Shown: positions 1 through 9,122 of the stretch, in pieces
Layout of the letters: each line of letters opens with the position of its first letter
How positions within the stretch are numbered: position 1 is the first letter of the stretch
Origin: Nothopassalora personata
Taxonomy: Eukaryota; Ascomycota; Dothideomycetes; Mycosphaerellales; Mycosphaerellaceae
Assembly: GCA_033816765.1 (NCBI GenBank)
Contig: CM066287.1
Span: 558,001 to 622,000, forward strand
Direction of reading: 5' to 3'
Length of the DNA: 64,000 bases
Made by a program: the position numbers and the translations under genes
The notes under the pieces: generated by a model
What the model saw: the letters and a program-made list of their open reading frames with translations, nothing else
Database searches by the model: none
Told to the model about the DNA's origin: nothing

Positions 1-78
1 TACCGCCCACCGCGTCCACGCAAGGACCCGAACCTCAGCTCCCTCGGCGCTGAGGGAAATGGCGAGACCGCTGCCTAA
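1..78 (+). CDS. Gag C-terminus (partial) of Gypsy-1
   Basis: Frame 1 is open from the window edge to a TAA at 76-78 and gives 25 residues ending in GNGETAA. Its position directly before pol and the overlap with the -1 pol frame mark it as the end of gag. No zinc knuckle lies in the visible part. Confidence 0.6.
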   Translation, partial: YRPPRPRKDPNLSSLGAEGNGETAA

Positions 79-96
79 GCGTGGCAGACAGTGGTC
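54..96 (+). promoter_or_regulatory. -1 frameshift signal between gag and pol of Gypsy-1
   Basis: G GGA AAT at 54-60 is a canonical X-XXY-YYZ slippery heptamer in the gag frame. The -1 frame is closed by TGA at 51-53 and opens exactly at 54. After a 5-nt spacer, 66-73 can pair with 89-96 as an 8-bp stem with one G-U pair. The gag stop (76-78) lies in the loop. Confidence 0.7.
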
Positions 97-3000
97 AACC
101 GAACATCCAAGGACAGAAAGAGCATGAGATTGAGAGACACAGAGTGCAAGAGATGGACTATGAGGAGGGGGAACTGAAGATATCAGCCTGCGCGCTAGAG
201 CCGCAGCAGCCAGATGTACACCCTCACATAGTCCTGCCAGTAAGGATACAACATGAAAAGGCAAGAGGCCTTGTAGACTCTGCTTCCACCTCTCTCTTTC
301 TGGATTGGAAGTTCACACGCAAACATATAATACCCTTATCCCCTCTGGTAAAAAGCAAGAACCTGACCCTGGGCAATGGCAAGTCTAGCGGCCGACGTAT
401 CACCCATGCAGCCCTGGTTGATGTCGACATCAAGGGTCACCGCGAGCAGATGCTATGTTACGTCACCGACCTTGAATACGACGTCGTCCTTGGCCTGCCA
501 TGGTTGAGTGCTCACAACCCCGACATCTTCTGGGAGACCGGCGAAGTGGCTTTCAGATCGGACTACTGCTTTGGTCACTGTCTTCATAACAAGACGTCGA
601 CAACCGTACAGTCACTGAACCACCAACACCGTGCTCGCAAGGACACAACGAAATACGGACCGGAGCCCTTCACTAGTGAGTCAGGGGGATTCACAGCAGG
701 AGGGGCAGAATTGAACGTGTCATCCATGGACCTGGATGATGACGGAGAGGTTGAGTGCATTGAAGTCACGCAACGAGCCTGGGAGATGTACGCGCACCGG
801 CCTGGGGCCAAGTGCTTCTACGTCCTGCCCACGGGTGAGGAGTGTGACGAGAATGGCAACCTAAAGCTGAGCGCAATGGCAGCTGATGACCTGGATCAGT
901 TTCTGAACAAGGAGTTCAACCATAACCCGAAGGAAAAGCTGCCACCAGAATATCATCATCTGGCAGACACCTTCTCGGCAAAGGACCATGATGTGCTGCC
1001 ACCGCACAGACCCGGCATCGACCATGAGATTCACATCAAGCCAGATGGCCCGCAGGAGCCGCCATATCGCAAACCCTATGGTCTCGCTCCGCAAGAAAAC
1101 GAGGCCGTCAAGAAATGGATCACTGAGCAAGAAGGACCTGGCAAGATCAGACCAGCAGGGCAGAAGACAAGTCAATCCCCAGCACCTGTGCTTGTGGTGC
1201 GCAAGCCAGGCGGAGGACTGCGAGTGTGCATCGACTACCGCGGGTTGAATGCAATCACTATCAAGAACAGATACCCGATACCGTTGATTCAGGAGACGCT
1301 AAACCGCATGCACGGCAAGAAGTACTTCACGAAGCTGGATATCGTCGCAGCCTTCAACAAGCTTCGCATTGCAGAAGGGCACGAATGGCTTACAGCATTC
1401 GCTACACGGTATGGCGTGTACGAATGCCTCGTGCTGCCATTTGGCCTTTGCAATGGTCCCGCATCTTTTCAGTCTTACATCAACAAGGTGCTGCAAGAAC
1501 ATCTAGACGACTTTGTGTCAGCCTACCTCGACGATGTGCTAATCTTTAGCGATACGCTCGAAGAGCACATCGAGCACGTGAAGAAGGTGCTCACGAAGCT
1601 GCGCGACGCTGGGCTTACAGTGGACATTGACAAGTGTGAATTCCACCAGCAGCGGGTGAAGTACCTTGGCCTAATCATCACGCCTGAGGGCATTGAGATG
1701 GACCTAGAGAAGCTCGAGTGCATTCAGACCTGGGAAGCGCCTTCCAACCTGAAGGACGTACAAGCTTTCTTGGGATTCGCCAACTTTTATAGGAGATTCA
1801 TCGAGGCATTCTCGAGGTTGGCGGCACCGCTGACAGATCTGACCAAATCAAATGGGCCAAGTAACCACAAGAACCGCAAGGTCAACTGGACACCAGAGTG
1901 TCAGCGGGCATTTGATGCACTAAAGGCGGCATTTAGCAAAGCTGGGATGCTTGCGCACTACGTGCCAGGGCGACAGACGGTTGTCGAAACGGACTCCTCC
2001 GACTTCGTCAACGCAGGCGTGTTGTCGCAATACGATGAGAACGGAGTACTGCATCCTGTCGCGTTCTACTCGAAGAAGCTAAGCCCGCAAGAGTGCAATT
2101 ACGAAATCTATGACAAGGAGCTTTTGGCAATCATTAAGGCTTTTGAGGAATGGCGGCCAGAGCTGGCCTGTGAGGGTGACGATGACACTATTGAACCAGT
2201 CAAGGTGTTCACTGATCACAAGAACCTCGAGTACTTCATGACCACGAAGCAGCTAAACAGGCGCCAAGCGCGCTGGGCTGAATTCCTGTCACAGTTCAAC
2301 TTTCGAATCATATATCGACCAGGTGTCCAGGGAACGAAACCTGACAGCCTCACGAGACGCAGCCAGGACCTTCCGCAGGGGGTGGACGATCCGCGTAATC
2401 AGCATCAGCACCAGACGTTGCTGCCGCCTGAGCGATTCCTTAAGATCGACTCGATGCGCGCAACTATAGAGGACGTAGCTGAGGAGACTACACCACTGAA
2501 CCTAGAAGCCACAGAGTTCACACGAACAGCAGCCACTGCTGCCGAGCCGCAGGCGGAGTCGGTCCAGGACGCAATACGAGAAGCCGAACTCGAATACCGC
2601 ATGACAACAGCCTATGCCGTGGATACAGAGTTGAATGCAGCAATCAAGACACTGCAGAAGGGGGATGCCATCCCTACACTGCTTCAGAAGGCTAAGGTGC
2701 ACCCAGTGCACTGCAAAGTAGAAGGTGATCTACTGTACGTACGCAATCAGTATGGTGGATGGAGCCTGTGGGTGCCGGATGATCGAACACTGCGCACTCG
2801 CATTATCCGAATGAACCATGACCCGCCAGCCGCAGGACACCCAGGCAGAGCACGCACCTACGAGCTCGTGGCACGTGAATTCTACTGGCCTGGCTTGGCA
2901 CGGTCAGTGCGCAGGTACACCGGCAATTGCCGGCCTTGTCGCACGACGAAATCTCTGCACACCCAGCCACCGGGTTTGCTGCACCCACTTTCGGTACCAG

Positions 3001-4889
3001 AAAGACCATGGCAACACATCGCAGTAGACTTCGTAGTCGACCTGCCACCGAGCGAACTCGACGGCATGACCTACACTAACATCATGACTGTCACAGACAG
3101 GCTCACGAAGGAAGTGGAACTGATACCTATTGGCGCTATGACAGCGCAGAACGCTGCAAGGTTGTTCCTCAAGCACGTCTTTTGCCGACACGGCTTCCCT
3201 GACACTATCACTTCAGATCGCGGCAAGCAGTTCATAGCCACCTTCTGGAAACGCCTGTGCAAGATGCTCCGCACAGAGAGGAAGCTGAGTTCTTCCTATC
3301 ACCCCCAGACCGATGGGCAGTCAGAACGTACTAACCAGGCAATGGAGCAGTACCTACGAGCCTTCATCAATGAGTCGCAGAGTGACTGGGCAGAATGGCT
3401 CCCCCTGGCCCAATTTGCAATGAACAACCACGTGTCAGAGACTACGGGTGTGTCACCATTCTACGCCAACCTAGGCTACAACCCCGAGTTCACCGAGCGC
3501 ATTGATCTGCAAGCCGGTAAAGACCGTAACCTCACGACTATCCAGCGACTCGACAGCAAATCAGCTGAGGCGTTCGCCCGACGGATCTGTGAGCTGCATC
3601 GCAACCTTCAAGAGAACATGCGAATGTCACAAGCACTTCAAGCGGAAGCAGCAAACAGGCACCGCAGCATCTCGCCAGACTACAAGGTTGGCGACTGGGT
3701 GTATCTGAGCACGAAGAACATCCGCACGACACGACCGTCGAAGAAGCTCGACCGCAAGTACGCCGGCCCATACCAGATCACGGAGGTTATGCCGGCGAAG
3801 CTATCATATAAGCTGAACCTGTCTGATGCCCTTGCAGGACTAGACAATTGCTTTCACACGTCACTACTTCAGCGCGCTGACAGCCCCGATCTCCTACCGC
3901 TCGAGGGACAACGGCTGGCGCCACCCCCAGCCATCACGATTGAACCAGACACGAGAGAAGCCGAAGCTGCAGCAGACGTTACCGCACCAACACTCGAATA
4001 CGAGGTGGACAAGATCTTAGACATGTACACCCGCAAGAGGGCTGGCAAGGTGAAGAAAGGAAAGAAGCGCAACGTGGACACTTGGTACAAGGTGCGCTGG
4101 ACAGGATATCAGGATATGGAAGATGGAGAAACCTGGCAACCAGCTGAGGACTTGCTTGTGAAAGCAGCCGCCGCTCTTGCAGACTTTCACCATAACCGGC
4201 CGGAGTTATCCACACCTGCAGGCTTTGCAGCTCCATCCGACTGGTCCCCACCAGACAATGAGGTGCTCGGACTCAACACGATCAGGGTCAAGCAAGACAC
4301 CGTCACGATTGAGCCAGCCGGAGCCTTGCCTCTGATGGAATCGGGTCAGCGCATGTTCACCACGCACCGCTGCACTGACCAGGTTACGAGACAGCCCGTC
4401 GTCACAACTGAGGTCACCGGCGCCAGCCGTCCTCAGCTCTGCGATAGCACAGGCAGTTGTACCGATGCTTTAGTAAGACCTGCAGAGCCTGCAATGATAC
4501 CCAACCTTAGTCACAAGGATCAGACGCGAGTGTCCGCCGAAGACAGACTTAGGTCTAGGTCGGGCCAGCTAGCCAAGCAATGCGAGTCTAAAGCAGACAC
4601 CGCAGCGAAAGAGATGTGCGACGCGGAGATTGCAGTGAAGGAGATGGACGACGATCTGGAGGATGACTGGACGTTTGCACGGTTATGGAGCTCGACAGGC
4701 AAAGGTGACAAGTGGCCACACAAGACGGAGCAAGTGAATAAACGAATGAAGGAGCGACACGCTCAGAGGACTGAGGCGACTTTTGAGAGGGGGGGTACTG
4801 TCACGGGCAGCCCGCGACCCTTCACTGACGATGCGTCGTCCCGGGTGAACCTCGGACCTTCTGCATCGGGACTAGCGGCTTGGCGTTAG
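54..4889 (+). CDS. Pol polyprotein of Gypsy-1 (PR-RT-RH-IN-chromodomain)
   Basis: The polyprotein copies element RNA and integrates the cDNA. Numbered from the frameshift entry at 54, the domains are: aspartic protease with VDSAS near residue 73 (DSA rather than the usual D-S/T-G), reverse transcriptase with YLDD near 490, RNase H with ETDSSDF near 644, the integrase HHCC zinc domain at about 921-966, and the integrase core D-D-E (VDFVVDLP 992, TSDRG 1053, GQSERTN 1090). A chromodomain (VDKIL, YKVRWTGY, TWQPAEDL) lies at about 1315-1377. The chromodomain identifies a chromovirus, a group known to target heterochromatin, and the insertion is in a RIP-silenced repeat. The first ATG is at 153, but the frame is open back to 54. 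The last 30 codons lie inside the 3' LTR. Confidence 0.95.
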   Translation, partial: GKWRDRCLSVADSGQPNIQGQKEHEIERHRVQEMDYEEGELKISACALEPQQPDVHPHIVLPVRIQHEKARGLVDSASTSLFLDWKFTRKHIIPLSPLVKSKNLTLGNGKSSGRRITHAALVDVDIKGHREQMLCYVTDLEYDVVLGLPWLSAHNPDIFWETGEVAFRSDYCFGHCLHNKTSTTVQSLNHQHRARKDTTKYGPEPFTSESGGFTAGGAELNVSSMDLDDDGEVECIEVTQRAWEMYAHRPGAKCFYVLPTGEECDENGNLKLSAMAADDLDQFLNKEFNHNPKEKLPPEYHHLADTFSAKDHDVLPPHRPGIDHEIHIKPDGPQEPPYRKPYGLAPQENEAVKKWITEQEGPGKIRPAGQKTSQSPAPVLVVRKPGGGLRVCIDYRGLNAITIKNRYPIPLIQETLNRMHGKKYFTKLDIVAAFNKLRIAEGHEWLTAFATRYGVYECLVLPFGLCNGPASFQSYINKVLQEHLDDFVSAYLDDVLIFSDTLEEHIEHVKKVLTKLRDAGLTVDIDKCEFHQQRVKYLGLIITPEGIEMDLEKLECIQTWEAPSNLKDVQAFLGFANFYRRFIEAFSRLAAPLTDLTKSNGPSNHKNRKVNWTPECQRAFDALKAAFSKAGMLAHYVPGRQTVVETDSSDFVNAGVLSQYDENGVLHPVAFYSKKLSPQECNYEIYDKELLAIIKAFEEWRPELACEGDDDTIEPVKVFTDHKNLEYFMTTKQLNRRQARWAEFLSQFNFRIIYRPGVQGTKPDSLTRRSQDLPQGVDDPRNQHQHQTLLPPERFLKIDSMRATIEDVAEETTPLNLEATEFTRTAATAAEPQAESVQDAIREAELEYRMTTAYAVDTELNAAIKTLQKGDAIPTLLQKAKVHPVHCKVEGDLLYVRNQYGGWSLWVPDDRTLRTRIIRMNHDPPAAGHPGRARTYELVAREFYWPGLARSVRRYTGNCRPCRTTKSLHTQPPGLLHPLSVPERPWQHIAVDFVVDLPPSELDGMTYTNIMTVTDRLTKEVELIPIGAMTAQNAARLFLKHVFCRHGFPDTITSDRGKQFIATFWKRLCKMLRTERKLSSSYHPQTDGQSERTNQAMEQYLRAFINESQSDWAEWLPLAQFAMNNHVSETTGVSPFYANLGYNPEFTERIDLQAGKDRNLTTIQRLDSKSAEAFARRICELHRNLQENMRMSQALQAEAANRHRSISPDYKVGDWVYLSTKNIRTTRPSKKLDRKYAGPYQITEVMPAKLSYKLNLSDALAGLDNCFHTSLLQRADSPDLLPLEGQRLAPPPAITIEPDTREAEAAADVTAPTLEYEVDKILDMYTRKRAGKVKKGKKRNVDTWYKVRWTGYQDMEDGETWQPAEDLLVKAAAALADFHHNRPELSTPAGFAAPSDWSPPDNEVLGLNTIRVKQDTVTIEPAGALPLMESGQRMFTTHRCTDQVTRQPVVTTEVTGASRPQLCDSTGSCTDALVRPAEPAMIPNLSHKDQTRVSAEDRLRSRSGQLAKQCESKADTAAKEMCDAEIAVKEMDDDLEDDWTFARLWSSTGKGDKWPHKTEQVNKRMKERHAQRTEATFERGGTVTGSPRPFTDDASSRVNLGPSASGLAAWR

Positions 4890-4981
4890 CTTAAGTACCC
4901 GCCGCGCCTCGCGCTCCTCTTTCATAGCTTCGTAGAACAACAACTATCTCATTCGGACCCTTTGGTACGCGCGCCCTTACA
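4799..4981 (+). repeat. 3' LTR of Gypsy-1 (183 bp)
   Basis: The LTR begins TGTCACGGGC right after the polypurine tract GAGAGGGGGGTAC and ends CCCTTACA. Its TGTCACGG start matches Gypsy-2, so the two belong to related families. The pol stop (4887-4889) lies 91 bp inside it. Confidence 0.85.
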
Positions 4982-5642
4982 ACCTTCTTTATAGGTGTAC
5001 GATTATATTATATAATTTCTTAGGTGTATTAATTGTAAAGATTAGTTGTTCGTTATCGTCGTTAGTGTTACTCCCTTCTCCTTCAGAGGAATCTTCTTCG
5101 CTTAATTCTTCCGGATCCTAGTCTTCCTCGATAGTATCTAGCCCGGTAGTTTCTTAACTTTCTTCCTATAGTTCCGGTAACTACGATCCGTTCTATCCTA
5201 GGTCCTAGTTTTCCTTATCGCTTCTATCGTCGTTAAAGTAGGATTCGTCGATATCTACTTCTCGGAGCGTAGCGTTTTACCTATACGTTGCTCCTAGAGT
5301 TCCTCTCGGTTGTTAAGGCTAATACCCTACGCTTAACTTCGCGGCGTAGTAGACTTAACACGAGTCTTAGTAACAGAATCGCTAATAAAGGCTTCTATAA
5401 CCATTTCGAGACTTAGATTCGATCTCGTAGTCGACTCTTCGTGTTATTATATTGAACTATCGTAGTTGGTTCTTCGCATTAAATAGAATGACTACTATTT
5501 ACTACCTATAGTATCCTCCTCGTCCTTCTAAGGTGTCTAGGAGAGGCGTCGTGCTTCTATTACTAGCTCTCTCCCCTACTCTCCGAGTATAGTTAGTATC
5601 TCCTTAAGATCTAACGCTACTCTTAGATTTACTAGTTTAGGG

Positions 5643-6101
5643 TTACATTATATTAAATTGTTCGCGGCGTACTATATTCTTACCGCGGCAGTCCCTTACT
5701 AGGTAGCTAGGTTTACTACATCCGTAGCAAGTTCGTGTTTCTTTCGAACTCCGGGATGCTCTGTTCCCGTTACTGTTCCTAATCTTACGACCCTTCTCGG
5801 TAACGTCGAGTTCTATTAGCTGTAGTCCGTAGTACGGTTTATCCCTAGGCTTATTATTATAGTTGTCGTAGAAGCCTCTATTACGGTTGTTATAGCCTAG
5901 TGTATATCTAGCCTTTCCGGATACCTTAGAATCGTATCGTCGTTCTATAGCTCTCTCGTAGAGCTTGTCGTTAAGATTAATCGTAACTCTAACGAGGTCG
6001 CCTAAGCTATTAATCTTCCGACCGTCCCTTATTAACTCGTCCTTAATATACTCCTTTAGTCCTCTCTGGTTGTTATTGTCTCGTTCCAGGGCTAGTCTCA
6101 A
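5643..6101 (-). pseudogene. Gag C-terminal fragment of Gypsy-D with zinc knuckle
   Basis: 152 codons are still open. The product contains KDELIRDG, DKLYERAIERRYDSKVSG and near the end CYGCSKPSYLVRDC, a retroviral-type zinc knuckle C-x2-C-x4-Y-x4-C with Tyr where His is expected. The same protein segment, more damaged, is seen on the plus strand at about 17790-18212 in Gypsy-C. This segment is less RIP-damaged than most of the old layer. It is a fragment, because the N-terminal part of gag lies beyond the insertions at 6102-6497 and 6725-13763. Confidence 0.75.
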
Positions 6102-6497
6102 AAGAGAGATAAGTCAAGTCACGTGGCGGTATTATTCTTTGGAGAGGCTGAAGCAAGCTGAGCGAAGATGAATGATAGGAATAGGAGTTGTATTCCAATC
6201 AGTGAGATAGTAACATGAGTTGAACGCATCAGAACCATAAGGGTTTCTAGCGTTCCTAAATACAAAGGAGATAGAGCGTTTGCTCTCCGTGCTCTCCATG
6301 CTCTCCGTGCTCTCCATGCTCTCCATGCTCTCTCGAGATCACCGAGATCAACGAGATCAAGGAGATCACTTCAGTTGCTCTCTCGGTTCCTTGGTTTTAT
6401 TCCTGCGGGTGAGAGAGCACTTCTCGGGCGGAAGCGCCCACCAATTGTGGAGGTCTGATTGGTTAGCTTCCTTCAGCCCCAGATCAGAACCGTAACA
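6102..6497 (-). repeat. LTR-like insertion (probable solo LTR) in Gypsy-D gag
   Basis: On the minus strand this segment starts TGTTACGG, as the Gypsy-C/D LTRs do, and shares with them the block around TATTTAGGAACG. It interrupts the gag match. The right flank is CTGGT (6498-6502) and a CTAGT lies at 6092-6096, a possible target duplication changed by one RIP-type mutation. The inner end does not finish in the expected ACA, so the left boundary is uncertain by a few bases. It keeps many CpA/TpG sites and is younger than its host. Confidence 0.5.
6280..6371. repeat. 9-bp minisatellites in the LTR-like insertion
   Basis: About six copies of a 9-bp unit (ATGCTCTCC/GTGCTCTCC) at 6280-6335 are followed by about four copies of a GAGATCAAC-like 9-bp unit to 6371. 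The equivalent place in the Gypsy-D LTR (14340-14420) holds different short tandem repeats (AGTCTAATT, AAGCATAAGC), so this LTR region is a repeat hot spot. Short ORFs here rich in MES/STE are products of the repeat. Confidence 0.75.
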
Positions 6498-6724
6498 CTG
6501 GTATATAACTTAAAGTGCTTCGTCGTCTTAATCGGTAAGTTGCGCGTATTCCTAGAATTTAGTAGCATATTCGGTAGTAGATGTCTTCTAGGTTAAATGC
6601 TAAATAACACGAACGGTAGTAGAAATCTTATTAGAGACACTAAAGACGCTATTTATAGTATGCTTAAGATAGTTGTATAACCTAAAGATTCCGTCGGCAT
6701 TGTCTTCTCCGTTGCTGTCTAGGT

Positions 6725-6910
6725 TGTCACGGGGTGGCCTTGACCTTGGACCTTTCGCCGGCTTAACCGCGGACCTTCCGGATCGGGTTAGCGCGGTTTG
6801 GCACGAGATCGACCTTGCTTCTCTCTTCTCTCTCGTTCTTAGACTCTTCGTAGATTGTATTATTCACGACTTGACTCCTACACTCTCCGGATCTCATATC
6901 GCCCGTGTCA
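6725..6910 (+). repeat. 5' LTR of Gypsy-2
   Basis: Starts TGTCACGGGG and ends CCCGTGTCA. It is preceded by the duplication TAGGT. The stretch GTAGATTGTA (6850-6859) is the reverse complement of the primer site just after the LTR and so probably marks the 5' end of the transcript. Confidence 0.95.
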
Positions 6911-6922
6911 TTACAATCTACC
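6911..6922 (+). promoter_or_regulatory. Primer-binding site of Gypsy-2, self-priming type
   Basis: TACAATCTAC at 6912-6921, starting two bases after the LTR, is perfectly complementary to GTAGATTGTA at 6850-6859 inside the LTR. No TGG-type tRNA site is present at this place. The arrangement matches the self-priming known for Tf1/sushi-type elements, where the folded 5' end of the mRNA primes minus-strand DNA. Confidence 0.65.
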
Positions 6923-7047
6923 GCTCATAAGCTGCACGCGTCCGCAAGGATCCGTACAGCGCGCTCAAACTAACAGCGCATTGTCAGCTCGAGCAACGCG
7001 CTCTAGCACCAGACCCGAGTGGTAGCGATTGTCAACATCCCACCATC

Positions 7048-9093
7048 ATGGAAGGCGAACAAGCAGTTCCAAACCCTCCTCCTCCGCAGCGAGGCCGACG
7101 ACAGTCTCGAGGCGAGGACGAGGAGCGACCCGACTTACCAAGAGACCGATCACCACGAGAGCGATCCTCTATGCCACCCACCACGCGACTTCGGCGCCAA
7201 CTCGACAGTGCTGACGACGCAGTTACACCGAAAGTAACAGGCAACTTCAATCTCGACGAGCCGACGCCAGGGCGCCCGCTCAAGCAGAAGGGAACTGTCG
7301 TCGCCGACACGCAAGAGACGATTGGCCGACAGTCAGAATCAGCATCGGCAGCACCGGCTCCGAAGCCAGCGAAGAAGTACCCTCTGACAGAGGAGCAGCG
7401 CGAAGAGTATGCGCAGAGGAACTCCACGGACCGCCTCACGTACAACAAGGACGAGGGAACCGTGGCTAGACAGACAGAGCACTGCGACCTCGGCTGGGCA
7501 GTGCCACGCGACATTACCACCTACAAGAATGCCGAAGGTCACAGACTGCTACAGGCCCGGTACAAGGTCAACAACTTCAAGTTCGGCAACGCGAAGGACC
7601 TCAAGCTGGTCGTCAACCAGGGCAATGAGGAACACCCGGATGCCGGTGCCAAACGCTTCCTAGACGTACTCGACAACGTCAACCTGATTATCGCCAGAAG
7701 CGAGGAGGCCGTTGAGGAACACGATGCGCTCATCAAGCAGCACGAAGATACTATCGCCCAACAGGACAAGACTATCACCCAGCAAGAGAAGGTGATCACG
7801 CGCTTGGAAAAGAAGGAAAAGACTTCAACAAAGATGATAGAAGAAGCCATCGACAAGTTCGCCGCGTACAAGACTGAGCTGGCGGCCCTTCGACAGGACA
7901 AGCAAGACCTAGAGCAGCGTCTCAAGGCCATGGAGGCAAAGGAAACAGAAGCTGACGACAGTGAGAAGGAGGGTGCAACACTTGCACGACTAGGCAAGTA
8001 CCTCCAGGATACCGACGGCGACGATTCCGACGTCGAGTCGGAAGCCAATCTCAGACGTCGGTACACCACCCACACCACGAAGGTCCCGCTGCGCAAGGCG
8101 GCCGGATCAGCTGGTGGTACACCAATGCCGAAGCCGCGGCCACGAGGCGTCTCCCCAGCAGGTTCCGGTATCAGCGCTATACTCGGTCGGAAGCGCAGCT
8201 CACATGCTCAAGAACTCATCGACGACGATGATGATGCTCGGCCGACCTGTTCAGGCTCCGAAGCACGCGCCAGCGGCATCAAGGCGCCGGATGCATTCTC
8301 CGGCGAGGCAGGCAAGGAACAGAAGCCTTACCTCGAGTGGAAGCAGAAGATGAAGTACTACCTACGTATGGGTTGCAAGGGCTTCAGCGACGAAGACTTG
8401 AAAGCTACTGTCATCAACTGCACCACTGGATTCGCCTACAGTGTCCTCGAACCTATCGAGTCCACACTGGCTACGGCGGATCACGTCTTCGAGGTGCTCG
8501 ACGAGGCCTGCGGCGATAAGCATACGCGCACCACGAAGCGTGCAGAGTATCAGTACCTCAAGCAGGGTGACGGCGAGGTTTTCAGCAAGTTCTGGGCCAA
8601 GTTCGTGTCATATCTGCCATACATCTCACACGACAAGGATGACCCAGATGATTTGCCCGAGCAGATGCGGGCAAAGCTCAGCAAGGCTTACCGCGACTGC
8701 ATCCGTGGCGAGCGTTTCAAGGATATCATGGCTATGAAGGACAAGCTCCACATGATCGAGGCTGACTTCCTTCACGATAAGGCAGGCGGCAGTAGCGGCG
8801 GAGGTCGTCGCCATGGCGGAACTGGTGGCGACGGCAACGACAAGTCACCTCTCCAGAAAGCCAATGATGCACTCAAGAACGGCTATGATTGGGACAAGGC
8901 CAAGGATGGCGGTCTCTCATCTTTCCGGCCCATTACCCAGAAGGAGTTCGACGACCGCACTAAGTGCTTTGCTTGCAAGAAGGAGGGATGCCGCAAGACC
9001 CTTCCAACATGCCCGTATGCACCATACAAGAAGGCCTCGCGTCGTCCGAACAACAGCACTCTCGACGTGCCTGGTGTTGAGGAAAAAGTCTAA
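7048..9093 (+). CDS. Gag of Gypsy-2
   Basis: A structural protein of 681 residues that packages element RNA in virus-like particles. The ATG at 7048 is the first in a long open frame, 137 bp after the LTR. The N-terminal 200 residues are charged and disordered. About 212-306 forms a strong coiled coil (runs such as TIAQQDKTITQQEKVI). About 411-600 holds the gag-like core after KAPDAFSGEAGKEQKPYLEW. Residues 640-656 have a Cys cluster, CFACKKEGCRKTLPTC, close to but not the classical CCHC knuckle. The frame ends GVEEKV, with the frameshift site in the last four codons. Confidence 0.92.
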   Translation: MEGEQAVPNPPPPQRGRRQSRGEDEERPDLPRDRSPRERSSMPPTTRLRRQLDSADDAVTPKVTGNFNLDEPTPGRPLKQKGTVVADTQETIGRQSESASAAPAPKPAKKYPLTEEQREEYAQRNSTDRLTYNKDEGTVARQTEHCDLGWAVPRDITTYKNAEGHRLLQARYKVNNFKFGNAKDLKLVVNQGNEEHPDAGAKRFLDVLDNVNLIIARSEEAVEEHDALIKQHEDTIAQQDKTITQQEKVITRLEKKEKTSTKMIEEAIDKFAAYKTELAALRQDKQDLEQRLKAMEAKETEADDSEKEGATLARLGKYLQDTDGDDSDVESEANLRRRYTTHTTKVPLRKAAGSAGGTPMPKPRPRGVSPAGSGISAILGRKRSSHAQELIDDDDDARPTCSGSEARASGIKAPDAFSGEAGKEQKPYLEWKQKMKYYLRMGCKGFSDEDLKATVINCTTGFAYSVLEPIESTLATADHVFEVLDEACGDKHTRTTKRAEYQYLKQGDGEVFSKFWAKFVSYLPYISHDKDDPDDLPEQMRAKLSKAYRDCIRGERFKDIMAMKDKLHMIEADFLHDKAGGSSGGGRRHGGTGGDGNDKSPLQKANDALKNGYDWDKAKDGGLSSFRPITQKEFDDRTKCFACKKEGCRKTLPTCPYAPYKKASRRPNNSTLDVPGVEEKV

Positions 9094-9122
9094 CCTCTGA
9101 GCGTACGCACAACACTCAGAGG
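9081..9122 (+). promoter_or_regulatory. -1 frameshift signal between gag and pol of Gypsy-2
   Basis: GGAAAAAG at 9081-9088 lies in the only window where both frames are open: the -1 frame is closed by TGA at 9078-9080 and gag by TAA at 9091-9093. CCTCTGAG (9094-9101) pairs perfectly with CTCAGAGG (9115-9122), an 8-bp stem 5-6 nt after the slippery run. Pol is then open with no break to 13328. Confidence 0.78.

Larger units (their letters stand above)
1..4981 (+). mobile_element. Gypsy-1, 3' part of a Ty3/gypsy chromovirus
   Basis: This is the 3' part of a young Ty3/gypsy LTR retrotransposon. The end of gag, all of pol and the 3' LTR (4799-4981) are visible; the 5' LTR and most of gag lie upstream of the window. 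Pol is uninterrupted over 1.6 kb codons and CpA/TpG dinucleotides are common, so the copy shows no RIP. It sits inside the RIP-degraded Gypsy-D, whose sequence resumes at 4982. The target duplication should be ACCTT (4982-4986), but the other side is outside the window. Confidence 0.95.

Noticed and set aside
6132..6495. ORFs rich in MESMESTES or LSVLSML repeats
   Set aside because: They are translations of the 9-bp minisatellites, not genes.
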